From: Hymenobacter sp. DG01
GTDB taxonomy: Bacteria > Bacteroidota > Bacteroidia > Cytophagales > Hymenobacteraceae
Assembly: GCF_006352025.1 (NCBI RefSeq)
Contig: NZ_CP040936.1
Location: forward strand, 3,226,001 to 3,290,000
Length of the DNA: 64,000 bases
Direction of reading: 5' to 3'
Below the pieces are notes generated by a model, which saw only the letters and a program-made list of their open reading frames with translations, ran no database searches and had not been told where the DNA came from. Shown here piece by piece: positions 45,201 to 52,066 of this stretch. How positions within the stretch are numbered: the stretch's first letter is position 1; every line of letters begins with the position of its first letter. The position numbers and the translations under genes are program-made.

Positions 45201-45672
45201 CGCCCGCCAGCTCCGGCGACTCATAGTACACGAGGTACATGTCGGTGAAGTCGCGGAAGCGCTCATCTTGCATATACAGTTGCAGCGTCTCGCCTAGCAA
45301 GCGCGTGCCCTCCTCCTGCCGCATCCGGCGGATTTCCGCCTCGGCATTCCAGCGGCGCAGCGTGATTTTGCGGCCGGCCTGGGTGTAGAGGTGGTAGTTG
45401 TAGAGCAGCTCCAGCAGGTCCCAGAAGTGAGTCGTTAACTCGTGGTACACCGAGCCAGGGTTACGCTGCCCTTCGCGGGCCAGGAAGTCGAAAGCCGTTT
45501 CAAACAGGTGCATCCGTGCAAACGGCGTTGGGATGCTCACGGCTAGGTTGCGGGACTTTCCACCGGCCGGGTCCGTAACGGTATTAATTTCGGTGCTCGT
45601 TACCGGCGCCGTTTTCTGCCAGCCTTGAACCTGCTGGGAGCCATTATTATGTAAGCGAAGGACTTTGGCCAT
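42205..45672 (-). CDS. Giant actin/Hsp70-fold (ASKHA) ATPase-like protein
   Basis: 1155 residues, soluble. An Hsp70/actin-like nucleotide-binding domain occupies the second half: phosphate-1 loop FAVDFGTTNTHIAY (about 592-604), phosphate-2 loop VNIDIGGGTTDLLLF (about 824-838) and an adenosine-type motif YLCFSGKGSLYLRLL (about 965-979). The first ~590 residues form an unrelated, unrecognised region. The size and the late position of the ATPase domain recall SrfB-type 'virulence factor' proteins, but I cannot confirm that without a profile search. It is followed by the Imm30-like gene and preceded by the tubulin-like gene, so an actin-type and a tubulin-type protein are encoded side by side. 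Confidence 0.85.
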   Translation of the reverse strand: MAKVLRLHNNGSQQVQGWQKTAPVTSTEINTVTDPAGGKSRNLAVSIPTPFARMHLFETAFDFLAREGQRNPGSVYHELTTHFWDLLELLYNYHLYTQAGRKITLRRWNAEAEIRRMRQEEGTRLLGETLQLYMQDERFRDFTDMYLVYYESPELAGGTRLLGGTSPLTILFTGPEVKPLDLERPQARGHYFDKQTVLLEDRDPQFREFVYELFLAYPQLQRREFAGSVYAGLDRSKINQLQMQGDRSAQQFAARYPALVDVHGNLVSVKGVPLPGRADQSAVTSSDLFIQPTREAIAGRPRPLVLRPNLTMPGANYLNGQPWDDRTPVPYYDEVALENRVLPGKGFKYPYLTVGDLLEDSLVELPYELNTQRFHTGKVTFQYGADGQGRARFPYLLPLKQAFFEYFTENELAELLTFTIDLSHVRVQLRVPVQAGRFITFERSYYTNPQNPKDAQGREILEKGRIVKATVGVGVFPFYKVRYQPEYNDLYKVMLVDADNSPTMLSRRYDLQFFVNGERITEQGAARRATRYERTQKSMATAGSTYYEVTGTHFDLVELTCPPATIGAEPARGLFVPRWRELDRGTRRFTFAVDFGTTNTHIAYADSPTAHPRPLTIGEADVQVEWLHAPVADAGLSAAQRYRTGAGQIWTYIATLQNREFVPSFVGEGGSVYEFPIRTAVCETTSFANEPAKVLSNINIGFSINTENASELPQNRFITNLKWSAELDPQGVSRIEAFFKEILLLLRHKAALHGGILEDTRVVWFAPLSFDGFLRNQFQQVWDESFQQVFKARRPTICLTESVAPYYYLTATNQVVPNRDENVVNIDIGGGTTDLLLFADQKPAYSTSFRFAGDDLWGDGYARVQGAPKQNGLLRLGVGHVESLPDSEQNQEYKGYLRAALSNTDFGSADVTSLLFKYDDALRFTQALGLGKGRQLRVLFYLHYTSIIYHTAQLTKHLGLKTPRYLCFSGKGSLYLRLLAGGSSLVAIEKITKAIFHAVTGTEPPHNFRVILADNPKEATTNGGVLFEEKTNTADYDSIKPVKYSGAVEGTELNQQRLKLNQVDAALKDQVLENVRHYLTLVLEGDEVAPYLREVGVDVDRQRVKDILQREIEDSLSLGLHQFQRQLSSDETLPETLFFLPLKQALYNLSRELQA

Positions 45673-45682
45673 ATCGGAACCC

Positions 45683-45720
45683 CACCCCCCGGCCCCCTCC
45701 CCTCCGGGAGAGGGGGAGCC
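45683..45720. repeat. GC-rich dyad repeat
   Basis: A CCCCCGGCCCCCTCCCCTCC stretch followed by its imperfect complement GGGAGAGGGGGAGCC, directly upstream of the ASKHA start codon. It looks like a dispersed palindromic element fragment. Confidence 0.5.
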
Positions 45721-45770
45721 AGACGAAGGTCATTCGGGGTGACTTTTTAGACTAGAAACTACAACTAGAA

Positions 45771-45927
45771 AGCTAGTTCCCCTCCTCAGATGAGGAGGGG
45801 CTAGGGGTGGTTGATAATCGTTGAACGAAGCAGTATAGGTAGTTCAACCAAACAACATCAGCAACGAAGTCAACCACCCCAGCGTCGGCTGAAGCCGCCG
45901 CATCCCCTCCTCATCTGAGGAGGGGAA
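45771..45927. repeat. Second copy of the large inverted-repeat element
   Basis: Left arm 45771-45814 matches the arm at 40001-40044 with few differences. The right arm (45870-45927) carries the same core palindrome with CAGATG/CATCTG at its centre but has a 23-nt GC-rich insertion. It fills the gap between the tubulin-like and ASKHA genes. Confidence 0.75.
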
Positions 45928-45936
45928 TTTTCGTTC

Positions 45937-47385
45937 TTACACCACCTTTACCTTTTCCTCAAACGCCTTATCCGTCACATCATAGAACAGCTCCAGCATT
46001 TTGCGGAAGTTGTCGGGTTCCTGGATGGACTTCTCGGTTTTGTTGAGGTTATCGAGGAGGTAGTTGTGGCTGAGACCTTTGTTGAAGAAGTCATTCCACT
46101 TCTTTTCCACGGGCTTACCGAGAATCATGGCGTTGAAGTCTTCTGTCTGTAGGTCGAAGGGGCGGAAGGAACGACGGTTCTGGGCCAGCTCCTGCAGCCA
46201 CTGATCTACGCCGGAGTCCTGGCTGTGCAGGAAGTTGTTCAGCTCCCGGAAGATGGGTTCGTTGCGCATGGCGTAGTCCAGCTTCAGGTTGTCGGCGTAG
46301 GGTGCCTTGTCGGTGGGCAGGTGCTGCTTGTGGTAGCGCGTGAAGTACAGGAACTGCGTGAGCTGCTTGGCAATGATTTCGCGCGACTCATCAGGCAGGT
46401 GGCTGAACTGAATTTCCAGCGCATCGGCCTGTAGGCCATACTCGTGGAAGTGCGGGCCACCGGTGCGCAGCTCGGCAGGCGAGTAGCGCATAAAGTCCAC
46501 GATACTCAGGGCCGCCAGCAGCTCAATTACGTGGGCTTTGTTTTTCTGCTGGGTGCCGCCGGGCTGGTTTTCGTAGGGCGTATCGGGCGTGTCGGCGAGG
46601 TAGTACAGCGCGTCGAGGCCCTGGAGGTTGTGCTCGTAATAGCTAAGCGCCGCCTTGGTTTTCGTCAGGAAGTTGTTGGAGTCGATGACAGCGTTGTCCT
46701 CGCTCTGGAGAGCGAAGTAGGGCATCACCGTTACGGCGCCGGTGGGTGCGTCGCGGAGGTAGCGGGCGTTGCTGAGGCGGGTGTTGGTGTCCTTCAGGTT
46801 CTTAAGCATGAGCGGGAAACCCGCCGCACCTGTACCGCCGAAGATGCTAGACACGAAGAACACCCGGTCGCCATCCTGGAAGTTGTCGGCAAAAAACCGC
46901 ATTTCTGGGCTTTCCACCAGCTTGTTCAGCACAATGCTGCCCACGTTTGGGGAGCCACGGAAACCAATGGTCAGCGGGCTTTCCAGGTTGTCCTGGGTGA
47001 AGAGCAAATCCACGAGGCCCTTAGAGTCAACGGACAGGCCGTCGTAGCTCAAATACTGCCGGAAGCTTTGGTTGATGCCGCCGAAGTCGAAGATGAAGGT
47101 ATCCTTCACCGAGCCGTTCACATCCTGCGAAATACCGCTGAGCGTGCTGATATCAGTTTTGAAGAATCCTTCTTCGCGGGGGCCCAGGCGCTTATAAATC
47201 TGCTGGTAGCTCTGCAGCAGCTGCACCGTGCGGTTCATGTCGCCATTGTGCGCGTCGGGGTCAATGATGATGGGCACTACCCGGTCGCAGTTGGGCAGAT
47301 CTACGCCCGCGGCCAGCAGCATGGTGAGCGAGCGAATCACGCGGGAGCCCGTGCCGCCAATACCGAATAAAAAGAGTTTAGCCAT
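45937..47385 (-). CDS. Tubulin/FtsZ-like protein
   Basis: 482-residue soluble protein with tubulin-superfamily hallmarks. The N-terminal Rossmann start LFLFGIGGTGSRVIRSL (5-21) is followed by VVPIIIDPD, and the nucleotide-binding T4 loop appears as VSSIFGGTGAAGFP (about 178-191), a variant of the canonical GGGTGTG. It belongs to the 'tubulin-like' (Tubulin_2-type) group rather than to cell-division FtsZ. Relatives were proposed as the core of a membrane-remodelling system together with vWA and OmpA proteins. Both of those partner types are encoded in this cluster. Confidence 0.85.
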   Translation of the reverse strand: MAKLFLFGIGGTGSRVIRSLTMLLAAGVDLPNCDRVVPIIIDPDAHNGDMNRTVQLLQSYQQIYKRLGPREEGFFKTDISTLSGISQDVNGSVKDTFIFDFGGINQSFRQYLSYDGLSVDSKGLVDLLFTQDNLESPLTIGFRGSPNVGSIVLNKLVESPEMRFFADNFQDGDRVFFVSSIFGGTGAAGFPLMLKNLKDTNTRLSNARYLRDAPTGAVTVMPYFALQSEDNAVIDSNNFLTKTKAALSYYEHNLQGLDALYYLADTPDTPYENQPGGTQQKNKAHVIELLAALSIVDFMRYSPAELRTGGPHFHEYGLQADALEIQFSHLPDESREIIAKQLTQFLYFTRYHKQHLPTDKAPYADNLKLDYAMRNEPIFRELNNFLHSQDSGVDQWLQELAQNRRSFRPFDLQTEDFNAMILGKPVEKKWNDFFNKGLSHNYLLDNLNKTEKSIQEPDNFRKMLELFYDVTDKAFEEKVKVV

Positions 47386-47391
47386 GAAGGA

Positions 47392-47486
47392 GGGACTTAG
47401 GGACTTGGGGCTTAGGGACTTGGTTTTCTATCCTAAGAACTCAGTCGAAAACAACATCAACCTAGCTCCTAAGTCCTCAAGTCCCT
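47392..47486. repeat. GGGACTT(A/G)G inverted/tandem repeat
   Basis: Three tandem copies of GGGACTTRG-type units at 47392-47424 face inverted copies (CCTAAGTCC, TCAAGTCCCTAA) at 47467-47486. It lies between the membrane protein and tubulin-like genes and belongs to the same family as 51491-51596. Confidence 0.6.
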
Positions 47487-47492
47487 AAATAC

Positions 47493-47885
47493 CTAGAAAG
47501 GTGTCGTGCTGGCGTTGGTGGAGCCTTTGCGCAGAATCAGAGAGAGGATGAAGAACCAGAACAGGCCCAGGATGGCGTTCCAGGTGGCCAGCCAGTAGAT
47601 GTAGCTGTGTTCGGTTACCTGCTGGGCGTTGGCCTGCCAGATGGCTATCACGAAGGCAATCAGAGCGTTCAGCACCAGAAACAGCGCCCAGTGGCGGCCC
47701 TTGTTGAAGGTTGCCACACCCAGGGCCCGGTTGATGAGGTAGTAAAATACCAGCACCAGCGCCAGCGAAATGCCCAGGTTCAGCAGCCCAATGTTGGGGA
47801 AGATAACGTCGCGGTACACGGGCGTATCGGCGGGCGGCTGGGGGGCACCGATGATTTCGTAGAGGGAGCGGAACAGTGCTTTCAT
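47493..47885 (-). CDS. Three-helix membrane protein of the cytomotive cluster
   Basis: 130-residue membrane protein with an amphipathic N-terminus (MKALFRSLYEIIGAPQPP) and three helices (about 33-52, 65-84, 97-118). Possible membrane anchor for the tubulin-like protein, whose gene follows. No family recognised. The start at 47885 was taken because the 46-codon upstream frame extension contains repeat DNA. Confidence 0.7.
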   Translation of the reverse strand: MKALFRSLYEIIGAPQPPADTPVYRDVIFPNIGLLNLGISLALVLVFYYLINRALGVATFNKGRHWALFLVLNALIAFVIAIWQANAQQVTEHSYIYWLATWNAILGLFWFFILSLILRKGSTNASTTPF

Positions 47886-47897
47886 GGAAGGAAGTAA

Positions 47898-47917
47898 CGC
47901 GAAGCTTCCGCTTCGCG
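47898..47917. repeat. Small perfect hairpin
   Basis: 8-bp stem (47898-47905 / 47910-47917) with a TTCC loop, 13 nt upstream of the start codon of the three-helix protein. It could modulate translation or be a dispersed repeat remnant. Confidence 0.5.
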
Positions 47918-48074
47918 AATCGTGAAACGATGGGGGTTGAGCGAAATTGTAGGGGTAGGCGCCGACAGGCTTTTCAGCCGCAATGCGGCGTACTGTTTCG
48001 TAGTTAAACGAAAATCGTTCCAACTGGTACGGCCGGCGGCAGTAGCTTCGAGCCAGGAGACGGCTTGACCTTTC

Positions 48075-49442
48075 TTATTCAGCGGGTTGCAGGGTCATGG
48101 GTAATTCAAAAATCGGGCGCTTCTCCCCTTCCTGCCGCTCTAGCCCATCCAGCAGGGAGCTTAAGGCGAAGGTTTTAGGCGCGGGCTTGGCGTCGTTTTT
48201 AGTGGTCCACTGGGCTACCCAGGACGGGCGCTGGTCCTGCAGGCGCAGCACCAGGGGGCGAGACGCTTTGGGCTGCCGGGTCAGGCCTACCTTGGCAAAA
48301 TGGGTGAACTTACTTTCGGGGCCGCTGCTGGCCTTGGTTTGGGTGGTGGCGGCAAACACATCCAGCAGCTTGGCATCGGTATCCACGCCCTGCAGCTTGA
48401 GATTTTGCTTGAGGTAGGCCACGTCGCGGTACTGGCCGGGCAAGCCGCTCAGGTCCAGGCCCACCACAAACTCTACGGGCTGCTGGGCCGAAGCTTCACT
48501 GACCGAAATGACGCGGTAGGTATCGGCGGTGCGCTTGCTGGCCCCGGCGTCGCCGTAGTACCAGCTGCCTTTGTTCTGAAACTTGCTGAGGACGGAATAC
48601 ACTGGCTGCGGGTACGTGACGCCGAAGTGAGCTTGCTTGGCCGGCTGCTTTTCCAGTAGCGCGGCATCAAACTGCCGCACGGCGGCGGCGGGACCTACTA
48701 CCCAGATGTAGTACGGAATTTCGGTGTCGCAGCAGTTGGTTTTCTTGCCCGAGGCCACCAGCGCCGGGTAGTACGTGCCCCGGAAATCGGAGGTGTAGCC
48801 GTACACCGATACCGCCAGGTCCGATTTCTCGCCGCTACGGGCCAGGGCATCGGCAATGTCGGTTTTGATGTAGGGGATAGCGCCAGCGTTTTTCGGGGAG
48901 TAAATGAAGTCCGAAATCAGCACGCTCACGGTGCCGGGCCGGTAGTAGTTCGTCATCAGCGTATCGAGCACCGAGGGAATATCGGTGCTCTTGGCGGGCT
49001 GCTGAATACCACTGCGCACCGTGCCGGAAATGGCCTGGTACGAATCCTTATAAGGCCGCTCCTTAATGCGGTAGAACGTTTTCTGGCGGGCGGCAGTCGT
49101 GCGGTTTACCTCCGAAAGAAACTGCGCTACGTGCTGCTGAAACTTGGTGTTCTCGCCCCCTACCCCGGTTTTCGGCATGAACCCTTCCATGGAGCCCGAC
49201 ACCTCCAGAAACACGTTCACAGCCTGCAGGGCCTGAGCGTTTGGCGTGGCAGCGGGGGTAGCACCTGGCTCTGGCGTGCGGGCCGGAACCGCGCCGGGCG
49301 CCTCCGTAGGCGGCACGTCTTGGGGTACTTCAACGGCTCCGTCCTCCGACTTCATATCGGAGCGGGAATAGCAGCCCGGCAACAGGGCCAGGGAAAGGCC
49401 CAGCATGGGCAACAGGCGGGAAAAGGCAGGTAGGTGGCGCAT
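48075..49442 (-). CDS. vWA-like lipoprotein of the cytomotive cluster
   Basis: 455-residue lipoprotein; the start at 49442 gives lipobox LLPGC (Cys 24), then a Pro/Ala linker. From about residue 73 a von Willebrand A-like fold is suggested: NVFLEVSGSMEGF carries the MIDAS-type DxSxS motif with Glu in place of Asp (80-84), and TVSVLISDFIYSP supplies a later Asp strand. The C-terminal half (FVVGLDLSGLPGQYRD, LVLRLQDQRPSW) is beta-rich and unrecognised. vWA proteins typically mediate metal-dependent protein contacts. It is the promoter-proximal gene of the cluster. Confidence 0.75.
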   Translation of the reverse strand: MRHLPAFSRLLPMLGLSLALLPGCYSRSDMKSEDGAVEVPQDVPPTEAPGAVPARTPEPGATPAATPNAQALQAVNVFLEVSGSMEGFMPKTGVGGENTKFQQHVAQFLSEVNRTTAARQKTFYRIKERPYKDSYQAISGTVRSGIQQPAKSTDIPSVLDTLMTNYYRPGTVSVLISDFIYSPKNAGAIPYIKTDIADALARSGEKSDLAVSVYGYTSDFRGTYYPALVASGKKTNCCDTEIPYYIWVVGPAAAVRQFDAALLEKQPAKQAHFGVTYPQPVYSVLSKFQNKGSWYYGDAGASKRTADTYRVISVSEASAQQPVEFVVGLDLSGLPGQYRDVAYLKQNLKLQGVDTDAKLLDVFAATTQTKASSGPESKFTHFAKVGLTRQPKASRPLVLRLQDQRPSWVAQWTTKNDAKPAPKTFALSSLLDGLERQEGEKRPIFELPMTLQPAE

Positions 49443-49485
49443 CGGGCTAAAGTAACGACAATCTGCCCGCACCGGATACATGAGA

Positions 49486-49671
49486 GGAACGGAGTAGCAG
49501 AGTAACTGAGTAATTATTTAGCTGGTGACACCTGTCATCCTGAACAAAGCGAAGGACCTTCTCCCGCAAGGACCAACCGTTGGTGCGGTAGTCGTGCTCA
49601 TGAGAGAAGGTCCTTCGCTGTGCCCGGAACAATGTCAGAATGATTACTCAGTTACTCTGCTACTGCGTTCC
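49486..49671. repeat. Nested palindromic element (MITE/REP-like)
   Basis: Outer arms of about 32 nt (from GGAACGGAGTAGCAGAGTAA at the left, complement at the right end) surround a second inverted pair AGCGAAGGACCTTCTC (49548-49563 / 49604-49619) and a central CCGCA/TGCGG dyad. The inner phrase GTCATCCTGAACAAAGCGAA is of the GTCATCCTGAGCGAAGCGAA kind dispersed through many Hymenobacter-like genomes. It separates the cluster from the nucleotidyltransferase gene. Confidence 0.8.
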
Positions 49672-49677
49672 TTTCTT

Positions 49678-50679
49678 CTAACTGTAGTCGATTTCCGTGT
49701 TGTCGCCGATGTTGAGGCTGTGGCGGGTGCCTTTGAACAGGGCGTCGGAGCCCACGATGCAGTCGTGCATGACGGCGGAGCGCAGCTCGGAGTAGGAGCC
49801 GATGATGGACTCGCTCAGGATGGTGTTCTTGACGATGGTCCGGTCGCCGATGGCCACGTTAGGCCCGATGATGGAACCCGAAATCTGGCAGTCCTTCCCG
49901 ATGCTGACGGGCGGGATGATGATGGTATCGGGAAACTCAGGAAACTCGCGGCGCTTCAGGAACTCGGGGCGGTTGAGCAGGCGGGCGTTGGCTTCCAGCA
50001 GGCTATCCTTGCGGCCGCAGTCAAACCAGTTATCCACGGGCGTGGTCACCATTTCGGCCCCGTCCTGAATCATCAGCATGAGAGCATCGGTGAGCTGAAA
50101 CTCGCCGTGGGTGCGCTGGTCCTGCTCCACGATGCGCTCCAGGGCCGAGGCCAGCCAGTCGGGGTTGGCAATTTTGTAGAGGCCCACCAGCGCGTAGTTC
50201 GACTTCGGGATGCGGGGCTTTTCCACCACCTTCGTGACGCGCCCCCCCGAGCCGGTTTCTACCAGCCCGAACAGGGAAGGCGTTTTTACTTCCTTCACGG
50301 CCAGCACGTTGCCGGGCGTGCGCATCATTTCGGGCAGGTCGATATCTACAATGGTGTCGCCGAGCAATATTAGGATACCTTCCTGCTCGTAGCGAAACTG
50401 CTCGCGGGCCAGCCAGAGGGCGTGGGCAATGCCTTCGCGCGGCTCCTGAATAACAAAGGAAGAACGCAGCTGCGGATACTCGCGGCGCACGTAGCTTTCT
50501 ACCTTCTCACCGAGGTAGCCAATAATGAACACAAACTCCTGCACACCAGCCTCCACCAACCGGTCGATGATGTGCCCCAGAATGGTATTGCCGGCCACGG
50601 GCACCAACGTTTTAGGCTGGGTGTGCGTGTGGGGGCGTAAGCGTGAGCCAATGCCGGCTACGGGAATAACTGCTTTCAT
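49678..50679 (-). CDS. Sugar-phosphate nucleotidyltransferase with left-handed beta-helix tail
   Basis: 333-residue NDP-sugar pyrophosphorylase. The start at 50679 gives the nucleotide-binding signature MKAVIPVAGIGSRLRPHT...PKTLVPVAG; metal-binding and sugar-site regions follow (ILLGDTIVDID, VALVGLYKI-like). From about residue 245 hexapeptide repeats (IGPNVAIGDRTIVKNTILSE) form a left-handed beta-helix. Closest groups are RmlA/GlmU/mannose-1-phosphate guanylyltransferase-like enzymes; the exact sugar is not decidable. No nearby sugar pathway genes. Confidence 0.85.
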   Translation of the reverse strand: MKAVIPVAGIGSRLRPHTHTQPKTLVPVAGNTILGHIIDRLVEAGVQEFVFIIGYLGEKVESYVRREYPQLRSSFVIQEPREGIAHALWLAREQFRYEQEGILILLGDTIVDIDLPEMMRTPGNVLAVKEVKTPSLFGLVETGSGGRVTKVVEKPRIPKSNYALVGLYKIANPDWLASALERIVEQDQRTHGEFQLTDALMLMIQDGAEMVTTPVDNWFDCGRKDSLLEANARLLNRPEFLKRREFPEFPDTIIIPPVSIGKDCQISGSIIGPNVAIGDRTIVKNTILSESIIGSYSELRSAVMHDCIVGSDALFKGTRHSLNIGDNTEIDYS

Positions 50680-50856
50680 GCGCAAGGAAAATCGGGGGAG
50701 CACCGAAGCGCAAAATACGGAATCGGGGCGGAGCTGGCCCTATCACAACCGCACGGGCTTGAATTCGTACTTTGCTGCGGTGAAATGGTGAAGCAACAAA
50801 CGCGGTATTTGGTTTCAGGAAAGCTACCGAAGAGCCCAAATCATCGTTTTATAGCT

Positions 50857-50864
50857 TACCCTTG
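50857..50864 (+). promoter_or_regulatory. Weak promoter-like box for lemA
   Basis: TACCCTTG differs at one position from TAnnTTTG and lies 39 nt ahead of the lemA ATG. Confidence 0.25.
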
Positions 50865-50903
50865 CACTGGTCAACCCATTTACATTTTTACCTCTCCCAA
50901 CTC

Positions 50904-51482
50904 ATGAAACGTTTTCTGCTCTACTTCGCCGGTCTGGTGCTGCTGCTCTCGCAGTCCTCGTGCGGCTATAACTCCATGGTGCAAAAAGACCAGGCCGTGA
51001 AAGCTCAGTGGGCCAACGTACAGAGCGCCTACCAACGCCGCTCCGACCTGATTCCGAACCTGGTAAACACGGTGAAAGGCGCCGCTAACTTCGAGAAATC
51101 GACGTTGACGGATGTGGTAAACGCCCGGGCCAAAGCCAGCAGCGTGCAGCTGAATGCCGACCAACTCACGCCCGAAAACATTCAGCGCTTCCAGGAGGCT
51201 CAGAGTCAGCTCAGCAGCGGCCTGGGACGCCTGCTCGCCGTATCGGAAAATTACCCCGAGCTGAAAGCCAACGCCAATTTCCAGGAGCTACAGGCTCAGA
51301 TTGAAGGCACCGAGAACCGCATCAACGTAGAGCGCAACAAGTTCAACACCGTTACCAACGACTACAACGGCTACGTGCGCAGCTTCCCGAATAACCTCTT
51401 CGCAGGTATGTTTGGCTTTAAAGAGAAACCCTACTTCGAGGCAGACGCGGCTTCGCAGAAAGCGCCTACTGTACAATTCTAA
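50904..51482 (+). CDS. lemA: LemA family protein
   Basis: 192-residue LemA protein: hydrophobic N-terminus with a lipobox-like SSCG (MKRFLLYFAGLVLLLSQSSC), then the conserved four-helix region with NSMVQKDQAVKAQWANVQSA, YQRRSDLIPNLVNTVKG and the C-terminal YNGYVRSFPNNLFAGMFGF. Function is still unclear; LemA co-occurs with TPM-domain proteins in the same operon in many bacteria, as here. The start at 50904 puts the signal at the N-terminus. Envelope role likely. Confidence 0.95.
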   Translation: MKRFLLYFAGLVLLLSQSSCGYNSMVQKDQAVKAQWANVQSAYQRRSDLIPNLVNTVKGAANFEKSTLTDVVNARAKASSVQLNADQLTPENIQRFQEAQSQLSSGLGRLLAVSENYPELKANANFQELQAQIEGTENRINVERNKFNTVTNDYNGYVRSFPNNLFAGMFGFKEKPYFEADAASQKAPTVQF

Positions 51483-51490
51483 GCTGGTTT

Positions 51491-51596
51491 GTTGGGGACT
51501 TGGGGACTTTTGCGCGCGAGAACAGCCCGCTGTTGCGGTGTTATTTCCTTACGTTTCGAAGTCCCCAAGCCCCTAAAATTCCCCCAAGTCCCCAAC
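51491..51596. repeat. Inverted repeat with 15-nt perfect arms
   Basis: GTTGGGGACTTGGGG at 51491-51505 is repeated exactly inverted at 51582-51596, with further copies of the unit inside (GGGGACTT, AAGTCCCC). It lies within the LemA-TPM gap and is the same family as 47392-47486. Confidence 0.8.
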
Positions 51597-51604
51597 AACC
51601 GCTC

Positions 51605-52066
51605 ATGACCAACCCCCTTACCCCCGAGCAGGAGGCGGCCCTGGTAGCCGCCATCCGGCAAGCCGAGCTGCGCACCTCCGGCGAAATCCGGGTGCACCTG
51701 GAAGACACCTGCCCTACCCCCGAACCCCTTGACCGGGCCGCTCAGGTGTTTGCCGAGCTGGGCATGCACCGCACGGCCCAGCGCAACGGCGTACTGTTCT
51801 ATCTGGCCTGGCAGAGCCGGCAGTTCGCCGTTATCGGCGACGCGGGCATCAACGCCGCCGTGCCCGACGACTTCTGGGAAACGGCCAAAGAGTCGGTGCT
51901 GCAGCAGTTCCGGGTCGAAAAGTACGCTGCGGGTCTGGAGCAGGGCATCCGGATGGTGGGTGAACAGCTCCGCCGCTATTTTCCCTATGATGCTGCCACC
52001 GATAAAAATGAGCTTGACGACTCTATTTCGTTTGGCAGTACCCCGCCCCCGTCTCCGAGCGCATGA
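51605..52066 (+). CDS. TPM-domain protein (short)
   Basis: 153-residue protein with one TPM domain: LTPEQEAALVAAIRQAELRT, SGEIRVHLEDTCP, HRTAQRNGVLFYLAWQSRQF, VIGDAGINAAVPDDFWE. No signal peptide, so it is likely cytoplasmic. The start at 51605 follows the inverted repeat; an upstream extension consisted of repeat sequence. Its stop overlaps the next ATG by 4 nt (ATGA), so translation is coupled to the second TPM gene. Confidence 0.9.
   Translation: MTNPLTPEQEAALVAAIRQAELRTSGEIRVHLEDTCPTPEPLDRAAQVFAELGMHRTAQRNGVLFYLAWQSRQFAVIGDAGINAAVPDDFWETAKESVLQQFRVEKYAAGLEQGIRMVGEQLRRYFPYDAATDKNELDDSISFGSTPPPSPSA

Noticed and set aside
37333-49442. Calling the cluster a Zorya antiphage system
   Set aside because: Only the ZorA/ZorB-like motor is present. 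No helicase, nuclease or ZorC/D/E-type gene was found, and the partners are tubulin-like, ASKHA and vWA proteins.
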